Source: Polaromonas sp. (GTDB lineage: Bacteria; Pseudomonadota; Gammaproteobacteria; Burkholderiales; Burkholderiaceae_C). From it: DNA of 64,000 nucleotides. The stretch is from NCBI RefSeq assembly GCF_012927455.1, contig NZ_JABBPE010000015.1:248001-312000 (forward strand). Reading direction: 5' to 3'. A model generated the notes under the pieces. The model ran no database searches. It was not told where the DNA came from and saw only the letters and a list, made by a program, of their open reading frames with translations. Position numbers and translations under genes: made by a program. Below are positions 54,167 through 64,000 of the stretch, piece after piece. Within the stretch, counting starts at the first letter, position 1; each line of letters starts with the position of its first letter.

Positions 54167-54433
54167 ATGATCGCAAAATCAATCAAGGCCGAGATTGTTA
54201 AAGACAATGCCCGTTCCGCCACGGACACCGGCAGTCCTGAAGTTCAAGTTGGCCTGCTGACCGGTCGCATCAATGAATTGATGCCCCACTTCAAAACCCA
54301 TGCCAAAGACCACCATGGCCGCCGCGGCCTGCTGCGCATGGTGAGCCGTCGCCGCAAGCTGCTGGACTACCTGAAATCCAAAGATGCTTCCCGTTATGTT
54401 GCGCTGATTGCCAAGCTTGGCCTGCGTAAATAA
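54167..54433 (+). CDS. rpsO: 30S ribosomal protein S15
   Basis: An 88-aa protein ([86 protein letters not shown] region), the full S15 length. It binds 16S rRNA in the platform early in 30S assembly. GAGGAAA precedes the ATG. The 142-bp gap upstream has room for a translational control leader as known for S15 in other bacteria, but no conserved motif was identified. Confidence 0.98.
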   Translation: MIAKSIKAEIVKDNARSATDTGSPEVQVGLLTGRINELMPHFKTHAKDHHGRRGLLRMVSRRRKLLDYLKSKDASRYVALIAKLGLRK

Positions 54434-54453
54434 ACGGTAAATCCAACAGGAAG

Positions 54454-54486
54454 CGCCTGAGTTAGTTCACTAGCTCAGGCGTTTTG
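54454..54486 (+). terminator. Terminator after rpsO
   Basis: CGCCTGAG and CTCAGGCG form an 8-bp stem with extra pairing of TTAG/CTA next to the loop, followed by TTTT. It would partly separate rpsO from pnp. Confidence 0.75.
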
Positions 54487-54572
54487 CAGTTTAAATATGC
54501 AAAAAATTTCAGAAGTGCCCCCCGGCATAACTGACTTACTTCGGAGCAAGGCCAGACAAGCACGCGCTGTGT

Positions 54573-54632
54573 CATTCCACAAGATACGTCCTGCAATCCA
54601 GGTAGCCTGAAAGGCAGGCGTTTTGTGGAATG
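54573..54632 (+). ncRNA. Long stem-loop in the pnp leader
   Basis: CATTCCACAA (54573-54582) is perfectly complementary to TTGTGGAATG (54623-54632). Inner segments CCTGC and GCAGG also pair, so a 60-nt hairpin forms about 100 nt before pnp. In E. coli a comparable double-stranded stem is cut by RNase III and lets PNPase repress its own mRNA. Confidence 0.7.
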
Positions 54633-54729
54633 GCATCGTGCCCAATCTGCCACACCTTCGGGCTCCTTGCGCTGCCTTATGTGCTTAATTCGGTGCCTCA
54701 CGGGTGCCTGAAACCATAGAGAGAAAAAC

Positions 54730-56847
54730 ATGAGTATTTTCAACAAAGTCACCAAATCCTTCCAGTGGGGCCAGCATAAGGTCACGATGGAAACCGGCGA
54801 AATGGCACGCCAGGCTGGCGGCGCAGTGCTGCTGGACATGGACGGCACCGTGGTGCTGGCTACCGTGGTGGCCAAGACCGAAGCCAAGCCGGGGCAGGAC
54901 TTTTTCCCCCTGACCGTTGACTACCTCGAAAAAACCTACGCCGCCGGCCGCATTCCCGGCAGCTTCTTCAAGCGTGAAGGCCGTCCGAGCGAGTTTGAAA
55001 CGCTGACATCCCGCCTGATCGACCGCCCCATTCGTCCGCTGTTTCCCGAAGGCTTCTTCAACGAAGTGCAGGTCGTGATTCATGTGGTGTCGCTCAATCC
55101 TGAAGTCGAAGGTGACATTCCGGCGCTGATCGCTTCGAGCGCAGCCTTGGCAATTTCCGGCATTCCATTCAACGGCCCGATTGGCGCCGCCCGCGTGGCC
55201 TACATCGACGGCCAGTATGTGCTGAACCCCGGCAAGACCCAGCTCAAGGATTCCACCATGGATCTGGTGGTGGCTGGTACCGAAGCCGCCGTGCTGATGG
55301 TCGAGTCCGAAGCCAAGCAGCTGTCCGAAGAAATCATGCTGGGCGCCGTGGTGTTTGGCCATGAGCAGGGCAATATTGCCATCAGCGCGATTCACGAACT
55401 GGTGCGGGATGCCGGCAAGCCGGTCTGGGACTGGAAAGCGCCAGCCAAAGACGATGTGCTGATCGCCAAAGTGGTTGCACTGGCTGAAGAAAAGCTGGTT
55501 GCCGCCTACCAGATCCGCAACAAGCAGGCCCGCACCCACGCCACACGTGAAGTGACCACCTGGACCAAGATGGGCCTGAAGGCCGAGGGCGTTGAATTTG
55601 ACAGCGTGGCCGTTGACGGCATGCTTTTCGACATCGAAGCCAAAATCGTGCGCAGCCAGATTCTGGCCGGCGACCCGCGCATTGACGGCCGAGACACCCG
55701 CACCGTGCGCCCGATCGAAATCCGCAACAGCGTGTTGCCACGCACGCACGGCTCGGCCCTGTTTACCCGTGGTGAAACCCAGGCGCTGGTCGTGACCACA
55801 CTGGGCACCGAGCGCGATGCGCAGCGCATCGACGCCTTGTCGGGCGACTACGAAGACCGCTTCATGCTGCACTACAACATGCCTCCGTTCGCTACCGGCG
55901 AAACCGGCCGTGTTGGCAGCCCGAAACGCCGCGAAATTGGTCATGGCCGTCTTGCCAAACGCGCGCTGATGGCGGTACTGCCAAGCAAGGAAGAGTTCCC
56001 GTACACCATGCGTGTGGTCAGTGAGATCACCGAGTCCAATGGCTCGTCGTCAATGGCGTCGGTCTGCGGTGGCTGCCTGTCGCTGATGGACGCTGGCGTT
56101 CCCATGAAAGCGCACGTGGCCGGGATTGCCATGGGCCTGATCAAGGAAGACAACCGCTTTGCCGTTCTGACCGACATCCTGGGCGATGAAGATCATCTGG
56201 GTGACATGGACTTCAAGGTTGCTGGCACCACTTTCGGTATCACCGCATTGCAGATGGACATCAAGATTCAAGGCATCACCAAGGAAATCATGCAGGTCGC
56301 ACTGGCGCAAGCCAAGGAAGCGCGCATGCACATCTTGGGCAAGATGCAGGAAGCCATGGGCGAAGCCAAGGCCGAAGTGTCGGACTTCGCACCGCGCCTG
56401 TACGTGATGAAAATCAACCCCGAGAAAATCCGTGATGTGATCGGCAAGGGCGGCGCTGTGATTCGCGCGCTGACCGAAGAGACTGGCACTCAGATTAATA
56501 TTGAGGAAGACGGCACCATCACCATCGCGTCGAACGACAGTGCGAAGGCTGACGAGGCCAAGCGCCGCATTGCCGAGATCACCGCCGAAGTCGAAATCGG
56601 CAAGGTCTATGAAGGCCCGGTCACCAAGATTCTGGACTTCGGTGCACTGATTAACCTGCTGCCCGGCAAGGACGGACTGCTGCACATCAGCCAGATCGCC
56701 CATGAACGTGTCGAGAAAGTCACCGACTACCTCAAGGAAGGCCAGATCGTTAAAGTCAAGGTTTTGGAAACCGACGAAAAAGGCCGCGTCAAGCTGTCGA
56801 TGAAGGCTTTACTGGACCGTCCTGGTCAAAATCAGGACAACGGTTGA
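54730..56847 (+). CDS. pnp: Polynucleotide phosphorylase
   Basis: A 705-aa exoribonuclease that degrades RNA 3' to 5' with phosphate. It has two RNase PH domains (about 10-145 and 315-460; [32 protein letters not shown] carries the core site), a linking helical domain, a KH domain (about 560-615; [29 protein letters not shown]) and an S1 domain (about 622-695; [31 protein letters not shown]). Length and order are standard. GAGAGAAAAAC precedes the ATG. Confidence 0.98.
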   Translation: MSIFNKVTKSFQWGQHKVTMETGEMARQAGGAVLLDMDGTVVLATVVAKTEAKPGQDFFPLTVDYLEKTYAAGRIPGSFFKREGRPSEFETLTSRLIDRPIRPLFPEGFFNEVQVVIHVVSLNPEVEGDIPALIASSAALAISGIPFNGPIGAARVAYIDGQYVLNPGKTQLKDSTMDLVVAGTEAAVLMVESEAKQLSEEIMLGAVVFGHEQGNIAISAIHELVRDAGKPVWDWKAPAKDDVLIAKVVALAEEKLVAAYQIRNKQARTHATREVTTWTKMGLKAEGVEFDSVAVDGMLFDIEAKIVRSQILAGDPRIDGRDTRTVRPIEIRNSVLPRTHGSALFTRGETQALVVTTLGTERDAQRIDALSGDYEDRFMLHYNMPPFATGETGRVGSPKRREIGHGRLAKRALMAVLPSKEEFPYTMRVVSEITESNGSSSMASVCGGCLSLMDAGVPMKAHVAGIAMGLIKEDNRFAVLTDILGDEDHLGDMDFKVAGTTFGITALQMDIKIQGITKEIMQVALAQAKEARMHILGKMQEAMGEAKAEVSDFAPRLYVMKINPEKIRDVIGKGGAVIRALTEETGTQINIEEDGTITIASNDSAKADEAKRRIAEITAEVEIGKVYEGPVTKILDFGALINLLPGKDGLLHISQIAHERVEKVTDYLKEGQIVKVKVLETDEKGRVKLSMKALLDRPGQNQDNG

Positions 56848-56855
56848 TCTGCATC

Positions 56856-56904
56856 TGCTATCTATTTTGTAGCTGCTGACGCCCAATTTTATTGGGCTAA
56901 CGGC
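56856..56904 (-). repeat. Two-hairpin dispersed repeat, copy 13
   Basis: Reverse orientation: TGCTATCTATTTTGTAGCTG, CTGACGCCCAATTTTATTGG, GCTAACGGC. It fills the gap between pnp and the oxidoreductase gene and probably ends the pnp transcript. Confidence 0.83.
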
Positions 56905-56924
56905 ACAAACTACTAGTAAAAATC

Positions 56925-57911
56925 ATGAAAGCCATTGAAATTACTTCGTACGGCGCGCCTGACGTGCTGTGTCTGGGCACGCGTCCGGCACCGGTCGAAG
57001 CCGCTGGCGAAATCCTGATACGCGTGAGCGCCAGTGGCGTAAACCGGCCTGACGTGCTGCAGCGTACCGGCAACTATCCGGTTCCGCCCGGTGCCTCGGA
57101 CATTCCGGGACTGGAAGTCGCCGGCGAAATCGTATCTGGCGATGCGCGAGCGATGGCCGAAGCCGGTTTCAAGATCGGCGACCGGGTCTGCGCGCTGGTC
57201 GCCGGTGGCGGTTATGCCGAGTTGTGCGTCGCACCTGTCGGTCAATGCCTGCCGGTGCCGCCTGGCCTGAGTGATGTGCAGGCGGCATCGTTGCCAGAGA
57301 CTTTTTTCACGGTGTGGAGCAATGTCTTTGAACGGGCCCGCCTGCAGGCCGGTGAAACCCTGCTGATTCAAGGTGGCTCCAGCGGCATCGGCGTGTCGGC
57401 CATACAGATGGCCAAAGCGCTGGGCGCCACGGTGCTGGTGACCGCTGGCAGCGACGACAAGTGCGCTGCGTGCGTGGCACTGGGCGCCGACCATGCGATC
57501 AATTACAAGACCAGTGACTTTGCTGAAGAGGTGAATAAGCTGACGAACGGCAAGGGCGTCAACGTCATTTTGGACATGGTCGCTGGCAGCTACGTTGCGC
57601 GCGAAGTTCAATGCCTGGCCGAGGACGGCCGCCTGGTCATCATTGCGGTGCAGGGCGGCGTCAAGGCGGAGGTCAATGCCGGCCTGGTGTTGCGCAAGCG
57701 GCTGACGATTACCGGCTCGACCCTGCGCCCGCGTTCGCTGGAGTTCAAGACTGCGATCGCCAAGGCGCTGAGGGAAAAAATCTGGCCATTAATTGCCAGC
57801 GGTGCCATCAAACCGGTGATCCACAGCACCTTTGCTGCAGCTGATGCGGCCAAAGCGCACACGCTGATGGAATCCAACCAGCATGTCGGCAAAATTGTTT
57901 TAACTTGGTAA
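56925..57911 (+). CDS. NAD(P)H:quinone oxidoreductase, zeta-crystallin/PIG3 type
   Basis: A 328-aa zinc-free medium-chain dehydrogenase. The N-terminal GroES-like domain ([46 protein letters not shown]) is followed by a Rossmann domain ([36 protein letters not shown]). It lacks zinc-binding cysteines, as expected for quinone reductases. NADPH use is likely. It is followed after 4 bp by tpiA. Confidence 0.92.
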   Translation: MKAIEITSYGAPDVLCLGTRPAPVEAAGEILIRVSASGVNRPDVLQRTGNYPVPPGASDIPGLEVAGEIVSGDARAMAEAGFKIGDRVCALVAGGGYAELCVAPVGQCLPVPPGLSDVQAASLPETFFTVWSNVFERARLQAGETLLIQGGSSGIGVSAIQMAKALGATVLVTAGSDDKCAACVALGADHAINYKTSDFAEEVNKLTNGKGVNVILDMVAGSYVAREVQCLAEDGRLVIIAVQGGVKAEVNAGLVLRKRLTITGSTLRPRSLEFKTAIAKALREKIWPLIASGAIKPVIHSTFAAADAAKAHTLMESNQHVGKIVLTW

Positions 57912-57915
57912 CCCC

Positions 57916-58674
57916 ATGAAAAAGCTGATCGCAGGAAACTGGAAAATGAACGGTAGCCTGGCCACCAATGAAGCCTTGATGCTTGCGTTGGCTCAGGGGC
58001 TGAGCACCAGGCCGGATTGCGACATTGCGGTGTGCGTGCCGGCGATTTACCTGGCTCAGGTGCAAGCGCTGAAATCTGCCCATCTTGGCCTGTCCGTCAT
58101 TGAGCTGGGCGCGCAGGATGTTTCGGCGCAAGCCGCTGGCGCTTACACCGGTGAGGTGAGCGCAGCCATGCTCAAGGACATGGGTTGCCGTTATGTGACG
58201 GTGGGCCACTCCGAGCGCCGCCAATACCATTTCGAGACCGATGCTTTGGTGGCCGATAAGGCCAAAGCGGCGTTGGCCGTGGGCCTCACGCCCATCGTCT
58301 GCATTGGCGAAACCCTTGCCGAGCGCGAAGCCGGTCGTACCGAGGAAGTGGTCAAGCGTCAGCTGGCCGCCGTGATTCATACCAACGGCCACTGCATTAG
58401 CGAGATCGTGCTGGCTTATGAACCGGTGTGGGCCATCGGGACCGGCAAGACCGCCTCGCCTGAAGAGGCGCAAGCGGTTCACGCCGTGCTGCGAGCCCAG
58501 CTCAAAGCCGCGACCGATCAGTCGGCGCGCGTGAAAATCCTGTATGGCGGAAGCATGAATGCCGCCAATGCGGCTTTGCTGCTGGCGCAACCCGACATTG
58601 ATGGCGGCCTGCTTGGCGGCGCTGCGCTCAAAGCCCCGGATTTCTTGACAATTATTGCTGCAGCCCACGTTTAA
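57916..58674 (+). CDS. tpiA: Triosephosphate isomerase
   Basis: A 252-aa glycolytic enzyme interconverting dihydroxyacetone phosphate and glyceraldehyde 3-phosphate. Catalytic parts are [11 protein letters not shown] (Lys near residue 11), GHSERRQ (His electrophile), [20 protein letters not shown] (Glu base and the flexible loop) and [30 protein letters not shown]. The last codons (AAAHV and stop) lie inside a dispersed repeat copy, so the C-terminus was probably shaped by that element. Confidence 0.98.
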   Translation: MKKLIAGNWKMNGSLATNEALMLALAQGLSTRPDCDIAVCVPAIYLAQVQALKSAHLGLSVIELGAQDVSAQAAGAYTGEVSAAMLKDMGCRYVTVGHSERRQYHFETDALVADKAKAALAVGLTPIVCIGETLAEREAGRTEEVVKRQLAAVIHTNGHCISEIVLAYEPVWAIGTGKTASPEEAQAVHAVLRAQLKAATDQSARVKILYGGSMNAANAALLLAQPDIDGGLLGGAALKAPDFLTIIAAAHV

Positions 58675-58703
58675 CGGGCGCAGACCGCTATTAATTTTGG
58701 AGT
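58656..58703 (+). repeat. Two-hairpin dispersed repeat, copy 14 (overlaps tpiA end)
   Basis: TGCTGCAGCCCACGTTTAAC, GGGCGCAGACCGCTATTAAT and TTTGGAGTA match the family over the first hairpin; the second hairpin ends in a changed sequence that also supplies the secG ribosome site (GGAG). It spans the tpiA stop codon. Confidence 0.72.
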
Positions 58704-58707
58704 AACC

Positions 58708-59124
58708 ATGAACGTTGTATTGACCCTTATCCTCGCCGCACAAATGCTGTCCGCGCTCGTCATGATTGGCCTGATTCTGGTTCAGCACGGCAAAGGCGCC
58801 GACATGGGCGCCGCGTTTGGCAGCGGCGGCTCGGGCAGCCTGTTTGGTGCGAGTGGTAGTGCCAACTTTTTGTCGCGCACCACGGGCGTCCTGGCGGCGG
58901 TGTTTTTTGCTTCTACCTTGCTGCTGGCCTACTTTGGTAATGCGCAACCGCGCTCCGGTTCCAGCGTTCTGGAAGGTGCTGCCATCACGGCGCCGGCGCC
59001 CGCAGTAGCCGCTTCTGGTGCAGCGCAAATTCCCGGAACCAACGCACCGGTGACAAGCAGCGCCGCTGTGCCGGCGCCACCTGTACCTGCCGCATCGGGT
59101 GCCGCGCAAATCCCGACGAAATAA
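58708..59124 (+). CDS. secG: Preprotein translocase subunit SecG
   Basis: A 138-aa membrane protein with two helices (about 4-24 and 55-76) separated by the conserved KGADMGAAFGSGGSGSLFGASGSANFLSRTT loop. It is an accessory subunit of SecYEG. The C-terminal about 55 residues are Ala/Pro-rich and hold two copies of ASGAAQIP, a lineage-specific tail. TTTGGAG precedes the ATG. Confidence 0.96.
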   Translation: MNVVLTLILAAQMLSALVMIGLILVQHGKGADMGAAFGSGGSGSLFGASGSANFLSRTTGVLAAVFFASTLLLAYFGNAQPRSGSSVLEGAAITAPAPAVAASGAAQIPGTNAPVTSSAAVPAPPVPAASGAAQIPTK

Positions 59125-59240
59125 GGGCATTGTGCTGCGGCTTCCGGGCGGGAGTCGCCAAATTTCAGGGTAAACTCTAAGACTGACTGGAAAGCTAAAA
59201 ACCGCAAGGTTTCCTCATGCACTCCAGGCAGTTAAGCACC

Positions 59241-59325
59241 GCGGACGTGGTGAAATTGGTAGACACGCTATCTTGAGGGGGTAGTGGCGAAAGCTGTGCG
59301 AGTTCGAGTCTCGCCGTCCGCACCA
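59241..59325 (+). tRNA. tRNA-Leu (anticodon GAG)
   Basis: The acceptor arms GCGGACG and CGTCCGC pair perfectly and CCA is encoded. The D arm, anticodon stem CTATC/GGTAG with loop TTGAGGG (anticodon GAG, reading CUC/CUU), a variable arm of class II size and a T arm GCGAG-TTCGAGT-CTCGC are all recognisable. It lies between secG and nuoA, as in many Burkholderiales. Confidence 0.97.
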
Positions 59326-59433
59326 GATTGATAAGCATTGGCAGTAGCGCCCAGCGCCGCCGTCAATTCAAAGGCAAACTGGTATGAGTTGCCCTGGCAC
59401 CTGGCAGGCAACTTGCCAGAAATTGAATTCACG

Positions 59434-59793
59434 ATGAACCTTGATCAATACCTTCCCGTTCTCCTGTTTATTCTGGTCGGCGTGGGTGTAGGTGTTGCGC
59501 CGCAAGTGCTTGGTCGTCTGTTGGGGCCTGTGCGCCCTGACGCTGAGAAAAATTCCCCTTACGAGTGCGGCTTCGAAGCCTTCGAAGACGCCCGCATGAA
59601 GTTTGACGTGCGCTACTACCTCGTCGCTATCCTTTTTATTCTTTTTGATCTCGAGATCGCGTTTCTTTTCCCGTGGGCGATTGCGCTTAAGGAAATCGGG
59701 CCGGTAGGTTTCTGGTCGGTCATGATTTTCCTGGGCATTTTGGTCGTGGGTTTTATCTACGAGTGGAAAAAAGGTGCTCTGGACTGGGAATGA
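59434..59793 (+). CDS. nuoA: NADH-quinone oxidoreductase subunit A
   Basis: A 119-aa membrane subunit of complex I with three helices and the signature loop [43 protein letters not shown], whose cysteine lies near the quinone site. The ATG at 59434 starts directly before the first helix; the frame is open for 32 codons upstream without features. First gene of the nuo operon. Confidence 0.97.
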   Translation: MNLDQYLPVLLFILVGVGVGVAPQVLGRLLGPVRPDAEKNSPYECGFEAFEDARMKFDVRYYLVAILFILFDLEIAFLFPWAIALKEIGPVGFWSVMIFLGILVVGFIYEWKKGALDWE

Positions 59794-59844
59794 GAAAGAA
59801 CTTGGAAAAAGACCCGACAGGGTCCTTGCCATAAAGGTACAGTT

Positions 59845-60324
59845 ATGTCACTTGAAGGTGTTTTCAACGAAGGCTTCATGACCACGAGCTATGACTCCGT
59901 GGTCAACTGGGCCAAGACCGGCTCGCTTTGGCCCATGACCTTCGGTCTGGCCTGCTGCGCAATTGAAATGATGCATGCCGGCGCAGCGCGTTACGACATT
60001 GATCGCTTTGGCATGCTGTTTCGTCCCAGCCCGCGCCAGTCTGATCTGATGATCGTCGCCGGTACGCTGTGCAACAAGATGGGCCCGGCTTTGCGCAAGG
60101 TCTACGACCAGATGGCCGAGCCGCGCTGGGTGTTGTCCATGGGTTCCTGCGCCAACGGCGGCGGTTACTACCATTACAGTTATTCAGTGGTTCGCGGTTG
60201 CGATCGTATCGTGCCGGTGGATGTGTATGTGCCGGGTTGCCCGCCGACTGCTGAAGCGCTGCTATACGGCATCATCCAGCTGCAGCAAAAAATCCGCCGC
60301 ACCAACACGATTGCGAGGGCTTGA
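59845..60324 (+). CDS. nuoB: NADH-quinone oxidoreductase subunit B
   Basis: A 159-aa subunit carrying the terminal 4Fe-4S cluster N2, which reduces quinone. Ligands are in [14 protein letters not shown] (the CC pair), [21 protein letters not shown] and [16 protein letters not shown]. It is peripheral, at the membrane interface. The stop overlaps the nuoC start by one base. Confidence 0.98.
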   Translation: MSLEGVFNEGFMTTSYDSVVNWAKTGSLWPMTFGLACCAIEMMHAGAARYDIDRFGMLFRPSPRQSDLMIVAGTLCNKMGPALRKVYDQMAEPRWVLSMGSCANGGGYYHYSYSVVRGCDRIVPVDVYVPGCPPTAEALLYGIIQLQQKIRRTNTIARA

Positions 60325-60935
60325 TGCCGTCTTTAACGCCCGTTTCCGCTCAGCAGCTTGGCGAGTCCGTCGCTGCAGTGCTTGGCGCCAAAGTCAAAAG
60401 TTTGAAAGTTGCGCTGGGTGAAGTCACGGTGACCGTGGCTGCAGCCGATTATCTGGCGGCTGCAACGCTGTTGCGTGACACGGCGGGTTGCCAGTTCGAG
60501 CAGCTGATAGACCTTTGCGGCGTGGATTATTCCGAATACAAGGATGGCCAGCATGAGGGCTTGCGCTACTGCGTGGTGTCACATCTACTGTCGGTGAGCC
60601 TCAATCAGCGTGTACGCCTTAAGGTGTTTTGCAGTGACGACGATTTTCCTGTCGTTGATTCGCTCCAGGGGATTTGGAACTCAGCAAACTGGTTTGAGCG
60701 CGAAGCGTTTGATCTGTTTGGCGTTGTCTTTGAAGGCCACAACGACCTTCGCCGTATCCTGACCGACTACGGCTTCATTGGCCATCCTTTCCGCAAGGAC
60801 TTTCCGACCACGGGTCACGTGGAAATGCGTTATGACTCCGTCCAGAAGCGGGTGATCTACCAGCCCGTAACCATCGAACCACGAGAAATCACGCCACGCG
60901 TGATTCGCGAGGACAACTACGGCGGCCTTCATTAA
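60324..60935 (+). CDS. nuoC: NADH-quinone oxidoreductase subunit C
   Basis: A 203-aa peripheral subunit with the 30-kDa signature ERELFDLFG-type sequence [37 protein letters not shown]. The ATG at 60324 is preferred over an adjacent TTG at 60321. It is separate from NuoD, unlike the fused NuoCD of enterobacteria. Confidence 0.97.
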   Translation: MPSLTPVSAQQLGESVAAVLGAKVKSLKVALGEVTVTVAAADYLAAATLLRDTAGCQFEQLIDLCGVDYSEYKDGQHEGLRYCVVSHLLSVSLNQRVRLKVFCSDDDFPVVDSLQGIWNSANWFEREAFDLFGVVFEGHNDLRRILTDYGFIGHPFRKDFPTTGHVEMRYDSVQKRVIYQPVTIEPREITPRVIREDNYGGLH

Positions 60936-60969
60936 GCCGCGCTGGCTCGGGTGACGAAATAAAGACGAC

Positions 60970-62223
60970 ATGGCTGAAATCAAAAACTACACGCTCAATC
61001 TTGGACCGCAACATCCTGCGGCGCACGGCGTATTGCGCCTGGTGCTGGAGCTTGACGGCGAGGTGATCCAGCGCGCCGACCCGCACATCGGCCTGTTGCA
61101 CCGCGCCACCGAAAAGCTGGCTGAAAGCAAAACTTACATCCAGTCGCTGCCGTACATGGACAGGTTGGACTATGTGTCCATGATGTCCAACGAGCATGCT
61201 TATTGCTTGGCCATCGAGAAGTTGCTGGGCGTCGATGTGCCTGTCCGTGCGCAATACATACGCGTGATGTTCGATGAGATCACGCGACTGCTCAACCATC
61301 TGTTGTGGCTGGGCGCGCATGGTTTCGACTGTGGCGCGATGAATATCCTGATTTATTGTTTTCGCGAGCGCGAATCATTGTTTGACATGTACGAGGCCGT
61401 TTCGGGCGCTCGCATGCATGCGGCTTACTACCGGCCGGGCGGCGTTTACCGCGACCTGCCGCAAAGCATGCCGCAGTACCGGGTCAGCAAAGTCAAGAAC
61501 GCCAAGGCGATTGATGCGCTGAATGAAAACCGCCAGGGTTCGCTGCTCGACTTCATTGACGACTTCGTAGGCAAGTTTCCGGGGTATGTGGACGAATACG
61601 AAACGCTGCTGACCGATAACCGCATCTGGAAACAGCGCACTGTCGGGGTCGGCGTGGTGTCGCCAGAGCGCGCTCTTAACCTCGGCTTCACCGGACCGAT
61701 GCTTAGAGGTTCTGGCTTCGCATGGGATTTGCGCAAGCAGCAGCCTTACGAAGTTTATGACCGCATGGATTTCGACATTCCTGTCGGCAAGACGGGTGAT
61801 TGTTACGACCGGTACCTGGTCCGCATTCAGGAGATGCGTCAGTCCAACCGCATCATCAAGCAGTGTATTGACTGGCTGCGCGTCAACCCCGGCCCCGTGA
61901 TTACCAGCAACCACAAGGTCGCGGCGCCTGATCGCGAGTCGATGAAATCCAACATGGAAGAGCTGATTCACCACTTCAAACTCTTCACCGAAGGTTTTCA
62001 CGTGCCCGAGGGCGAGTCTTATGCCGCGGTCGAGCATCCCAAGGGCGAGTTCGGCATTTACATCGTCAGCGATGGCGCCAACAAGCCTTACCGGCTGAAG
62101 ATTCGTCCGCCCGGTTTTTCGCATCTGGCATCCATGGACGAGATGTCGCGTGGTCACATGATCGCCGACGCCGTCGCCATCATCGGCACCATGGACATAG
62201 TGTTCGGCGAAATTGACCGCTAA
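60970..62223 (+). CDS. nuoD: NADH-quinone oxidoreductase subunit D
   Basis: A 417-aa 49-kDa-type subunit that forms the quinone cavity with NuoB. Motifs are [63 protein letters not shown] and the C-terminal [43 protein letters not shown]. Standard length. Confidence 0.98.
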   Translation: MAEIKNYTLNLGPQHPAAHGVLRLVLELDGEVIQRADPHIGLLHRATEKLAESKTYIQSLPYMDRLDYVSMMSNEHAYCLAIEKLLGVDVPVRAQYIRVMFDEITRLLNHLLWLGAHGFDCGAMNILIYCFRERESLFDMYEAVSGARMHAAYYRPGGVYRDLPQSMPQYRVSKVKNAKAIDALNENRQGSLLDFIDDFVGKFPGYVDEYETLLTDNRIWKQRTVGVGVVSPERALNLGFTGPMLRGSGFAWDLRKQQPYEVYDRMDFDIPVGKTGDCYDRYLVRIQEMRQSNRIIKQCIDWLRVNPGPVITSNHKVAAPDRESMKSNMEELIHHFKLFTEGFHVPEGESYAAVEHPKGEFGIYIVSDGANKPYRLKIRPPGFSHLASMDEMSRGHMIADAVAIIGTMDIVFGEIDR

Positions 62224-62243
62224 TTCTCAGGAGCATTCCCACG

Positions 62244-62780
62244 ATGTCACCCATGAATTCTGAACAAGCCAAAGCGCGCACGCCTGCGTTGTCGGCGCAG
62301 TCCCTGGACCGGTTTGACCGCGAAGTTGCCAAGTACCCTACGGACCAGAGGCAGTCGGCCGTCATGGCCTGCCTCACCATCGTGCAGCAAGAGCAAGGTT
62401 TTGTCAGCGCCGAGAGCGAGAAGCTGGTGGCCGAATATCTGCACATGGCGCCGATAGCCGTGCACGAAGTCACGACCTTCTACAACATGTACAACCAGCA
62501 ACCGGTAGGCAAGTACAAGCTCAACGTGTGCACCAACCTGCCATGCCAGTTGCGAGACGGCGCTCGGGCACTCAAGCACCTGGAGCAAAAACTCGGCATT
62601 GCCATGGGCGAAACCAGTGCGGACGGCCTTTTCACGTTGCAGCAGTCCGAGTGCCTGGGGGCCTGTGCCGACTCGCCGGTGCTGCTGGTCAATGACACCA
62701 CGATGTGCAGCTTTATGAGCAATGAAAAACTGGACCAGCTCATCGTGGGTCTCCAATCCGCTGAGGCTGAAAAATCATGA
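62244..62780 (+). CDS. nuoE: NADH-quinone oxidoreductase subunit E
   Basis: A 178-aa 24-kDa-type subunit with a 2Fe-2S cluster (N1a). The four ligands are in [12 protein letters not shown] and [14 protein letters not shown]. In place of the first-cluster Cys-x4-Cys arrangement with serine the loop reads CTNLPC, as is usual. Overlaps nuoF by ATGA. An in-frame ATG at 62253 is an alternative start. Confidence 0.96.
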   Translation: MSPMNSEQAKARTPALSAQSLDRFDREVAKYPTDQRQSAVMACLTIVQQEQGFVSAESEKLVAEYLHMAPIAVHEVTTFYNMYNQQPVGKYKLNVCTNLPCQLRDGARALKHLEQKLGIAMGETSADGLFTLQQSECLGACADSPVLLVNDTTMCSFMSNEKLDQLIVGLQSAEAEKS

Positions 62781-64000
62781 CGCCCGTAAGCAAATCGAAT
62801 ATCAACGCAGCGGCGCAGCGTGTGTTGTCGCAATTTTCTGCCAGTGGTGTGCAGACCAGTTTTCATGGTCGGCACATCAATCCGCAAATTCTTGCCGACC
62901 TTAATGGCAACAACTGGCGACTGAAGGACTATGAAGCGCGCGGCGGCTATCAGGCGTTGCGCAAGATTTTGGCCCAGGGCGACAGTCAGTCGGCCGGCGA
63001 CACCGTCGCTGTGGGCATGACGCCCGACCAAGTGATTGCCGAGGTCAAGGCGAGTAGCCTGCGCGGCCGCGGCGGCGCAGGTTTTCCGACCGGACTGAAG
63101 TGGAGTTTTATGCCACGCCAGTTTCCGGGTCAGAAATATTTGGTTTGCAATTCGGATGAAGGCGAGCCTGGCACCTGCAAGGACCGTGACATCATGCAGT
63201 TCAACCCGCATAGCGTGATTGAAGGCATGGCGATTGCTGCCTACGCGATGGGCATCAGCGTAGGCTACAACTACATCCACGGCGAAATCTTTGCCACCTA
63301 CCAGCGTTTTGAAGAAGCGCTGGAAGAGGCGCGCGCAGCCGGCCTGCTCGGCAACAATATTCTGGGCAGCGGTTTCAATTTCCAACTGCATGCTTCGCAC
63401 GGTTTTGGCGCCTACATTTGCGGCGAAGAGACCGCTCTGCTGGAGTCGCTGGAAGGCAAAAAGGGACAGCCGCGCTTCAAGCCGCCGTTTCCTGCCAGCT
63501 TCGGTTTGTACGGCAAGCCCACCACCATCAACAACACTGAAACCTTCGCAGCCGTGCCGTGGATTATTCGCAACGGTGGCCAGGCCTACCTCGAATGCGG
63601 CAAGCCGAACAATGGCGGTACCAAAATTTATTCGGTGTCTGGCGATGTCGAGTTGCCTGGCAACTATGAAGTGCCGATGGGTACGCCGTTTTCAAAGCTG
63701 CTGGAACTTGCCGGCGGCGTGAAAAATGCCAAAGGGGGCCGCACGCTAAAAGCTGTGATTCCCGGTGGCTCCTCGTCGCCGGTGCTGCCGGCTTCCATCA
63801 TGATGGACTGCACCATGGACTACGACTCGATCGCCAAGGCCGGCTCCATGCTGGGTTCCGGTGCCGTGATCGTGCTGGATGACAGCCGCTGCATGGTCGA
63901 GTCGCTGAAACGCCTGTCCTACTTTTATATGCACGAATCCTGCGGGCAATGCACGCCCTGCCGTGAAGGCACGGGCTGGCTCTGGCGCGTGGTGGACCGC
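62777..64000 (+). CDS. nuoF: NADH-quinone oxidoreductase subunit F (partial, 3' end outside window)
   Basis: The first 408 codons of the NADH-binding 51-kDa subunit. The NADH site [13 protein letters not shown] and the FMN site with [18 protein letters not shown] and [23 protein letters not shown] are intact, and the 4Fe-4S (N3) motif [12 protein letters not shown] is present near the window end. It takes electrons from NADH and hands them to the iron-sulfur chain. The gene continues past base 64000. Confidence 0.97.
   Translation, partial: MTPVSKSNINAAAQRVLSQFSASGVQTSFHGRHINPQILADLNGNNWRLKDYEARGGYQALRKILAQGDSQSAGDTVAVGMTPDQVIAEVKASSLRGRGGAGFPTGLKWSFMPRQFPGQKYLVCNSDEGEPGTCKDRDIMQFNPHSVIEGMAIAAYAMGISVGYNYIHGEIFATYQRFEEALEEARAAGLLGNNILGSGFNFQLHASHGFGAYICGEETALLESLEGKKGQPRFKPPFPASFGLYGKPTTINNTETFAAVPWIIRNGGQAYLECGKPNNGGTKIYSVSGDVELPGNYEVPMGTPFSKLLELAGGVKNAKGGRTLKAVIPGGSSSPVLPASIMMDCTMDYDSIAKAGSMLGSGAVIVLDDSRCMVESLKRLSYFYMHESCGQCTPCREGTGWLWRVVDR

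Noticed and set aside
57808..59130. 440-codon minus-strand open frame opposite tpiA and secG
   Set aside because: It lies antisense to two unmistakable housekeeping genes.

Overview
The window looks like a chromosomal segment of a beta-proteobacterium of the Comamonadaceae, most likely Polaromonas, Rhodoferax or a close relative. The reasons are the high GC content with Burkholderiales-type proteins, the conserved block rpsO-pnp-quinone oxidoreductase-tpiA-secG-tRNA-Leu-nuoABCDEF, and about 14 copies of a roughly 50-bp two-hairpin repeat between (and sometimes inside) genes. The genus is inferred; no database search was possible.

Layout. 1-639: start of an ethylbenzene-dehydrogenase-like haem protein with an FNR-type promoter. 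1.5-8.6 kb: an operon of TonB-dependent receptor, YfiR-like periplasmic protein and two hybrid histidine kinases joined by ATGA overlaps. 8.8-12.5 kb: SHP cytochrome, dihaem cytochrome c, cytochrome b561 and a QseBC-like two-component pair. 12.7-18.3 kb: NlpC/P60 hydrolase, soluble PQQ sugar dehydrogenase, an Mla/MCE permease-MlaD-lipoprotein set without an ATPase gene, a small unknown protein and CutA. 18.4-25 kb: slipin-NfeD pair, NTF2-like protein, an unknown gene coupled to a YegD-like Hsp70, a peroxiredoxin-glutaredoxin hybrid and a DUF2721 membrane protein.

25-37 kb is the main metabolic island: an HpaB/AbfD-family flavoprotein divergent from a tripartite tricarboxylate transporter (TctC-B-A), a cytidylate-kinase-like/BON fusion, a Crp/Fnr regulator, oxalyl-CoA decarboxylase, two formyl-CoA:oxalate CoA-transferases and a PAS-only protein. 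A perfect TTGAC-N4-GTCAA operator lies 41.5 bp upstream of the predicted oxc start site. The island ends in a decayed virginiamycin-B-lyase-like gene.

37-47.5 kb holds nitrate assimilation genes (NarK/NasA transporter, nrtABC, nasT) interrupted by a three-gene group of repetitive secreted proteins and a DUF6502 protein. The nrtA leader carries an NtrC-type site, a sigma-54 promoter, two hairpins with the identical hexaloop AACGGC and an overlapping terminator: a complete candidate ANTAR attenuation switch for NasT.

47.6-54 kb: M30-type metallopeptidase lipoprotein with a partner lipoprotein, TsaD, Hsp20, an amino-acid-type binding protein and a PLP aminotransferase. 54-64 kb is housekeeping: rpsO, pnp with a long leader hairpin, quinone oxidoreductase, tpiA, secG, tRNA-Leu(GAG) and nuoA to nuoF (cut by the window end).
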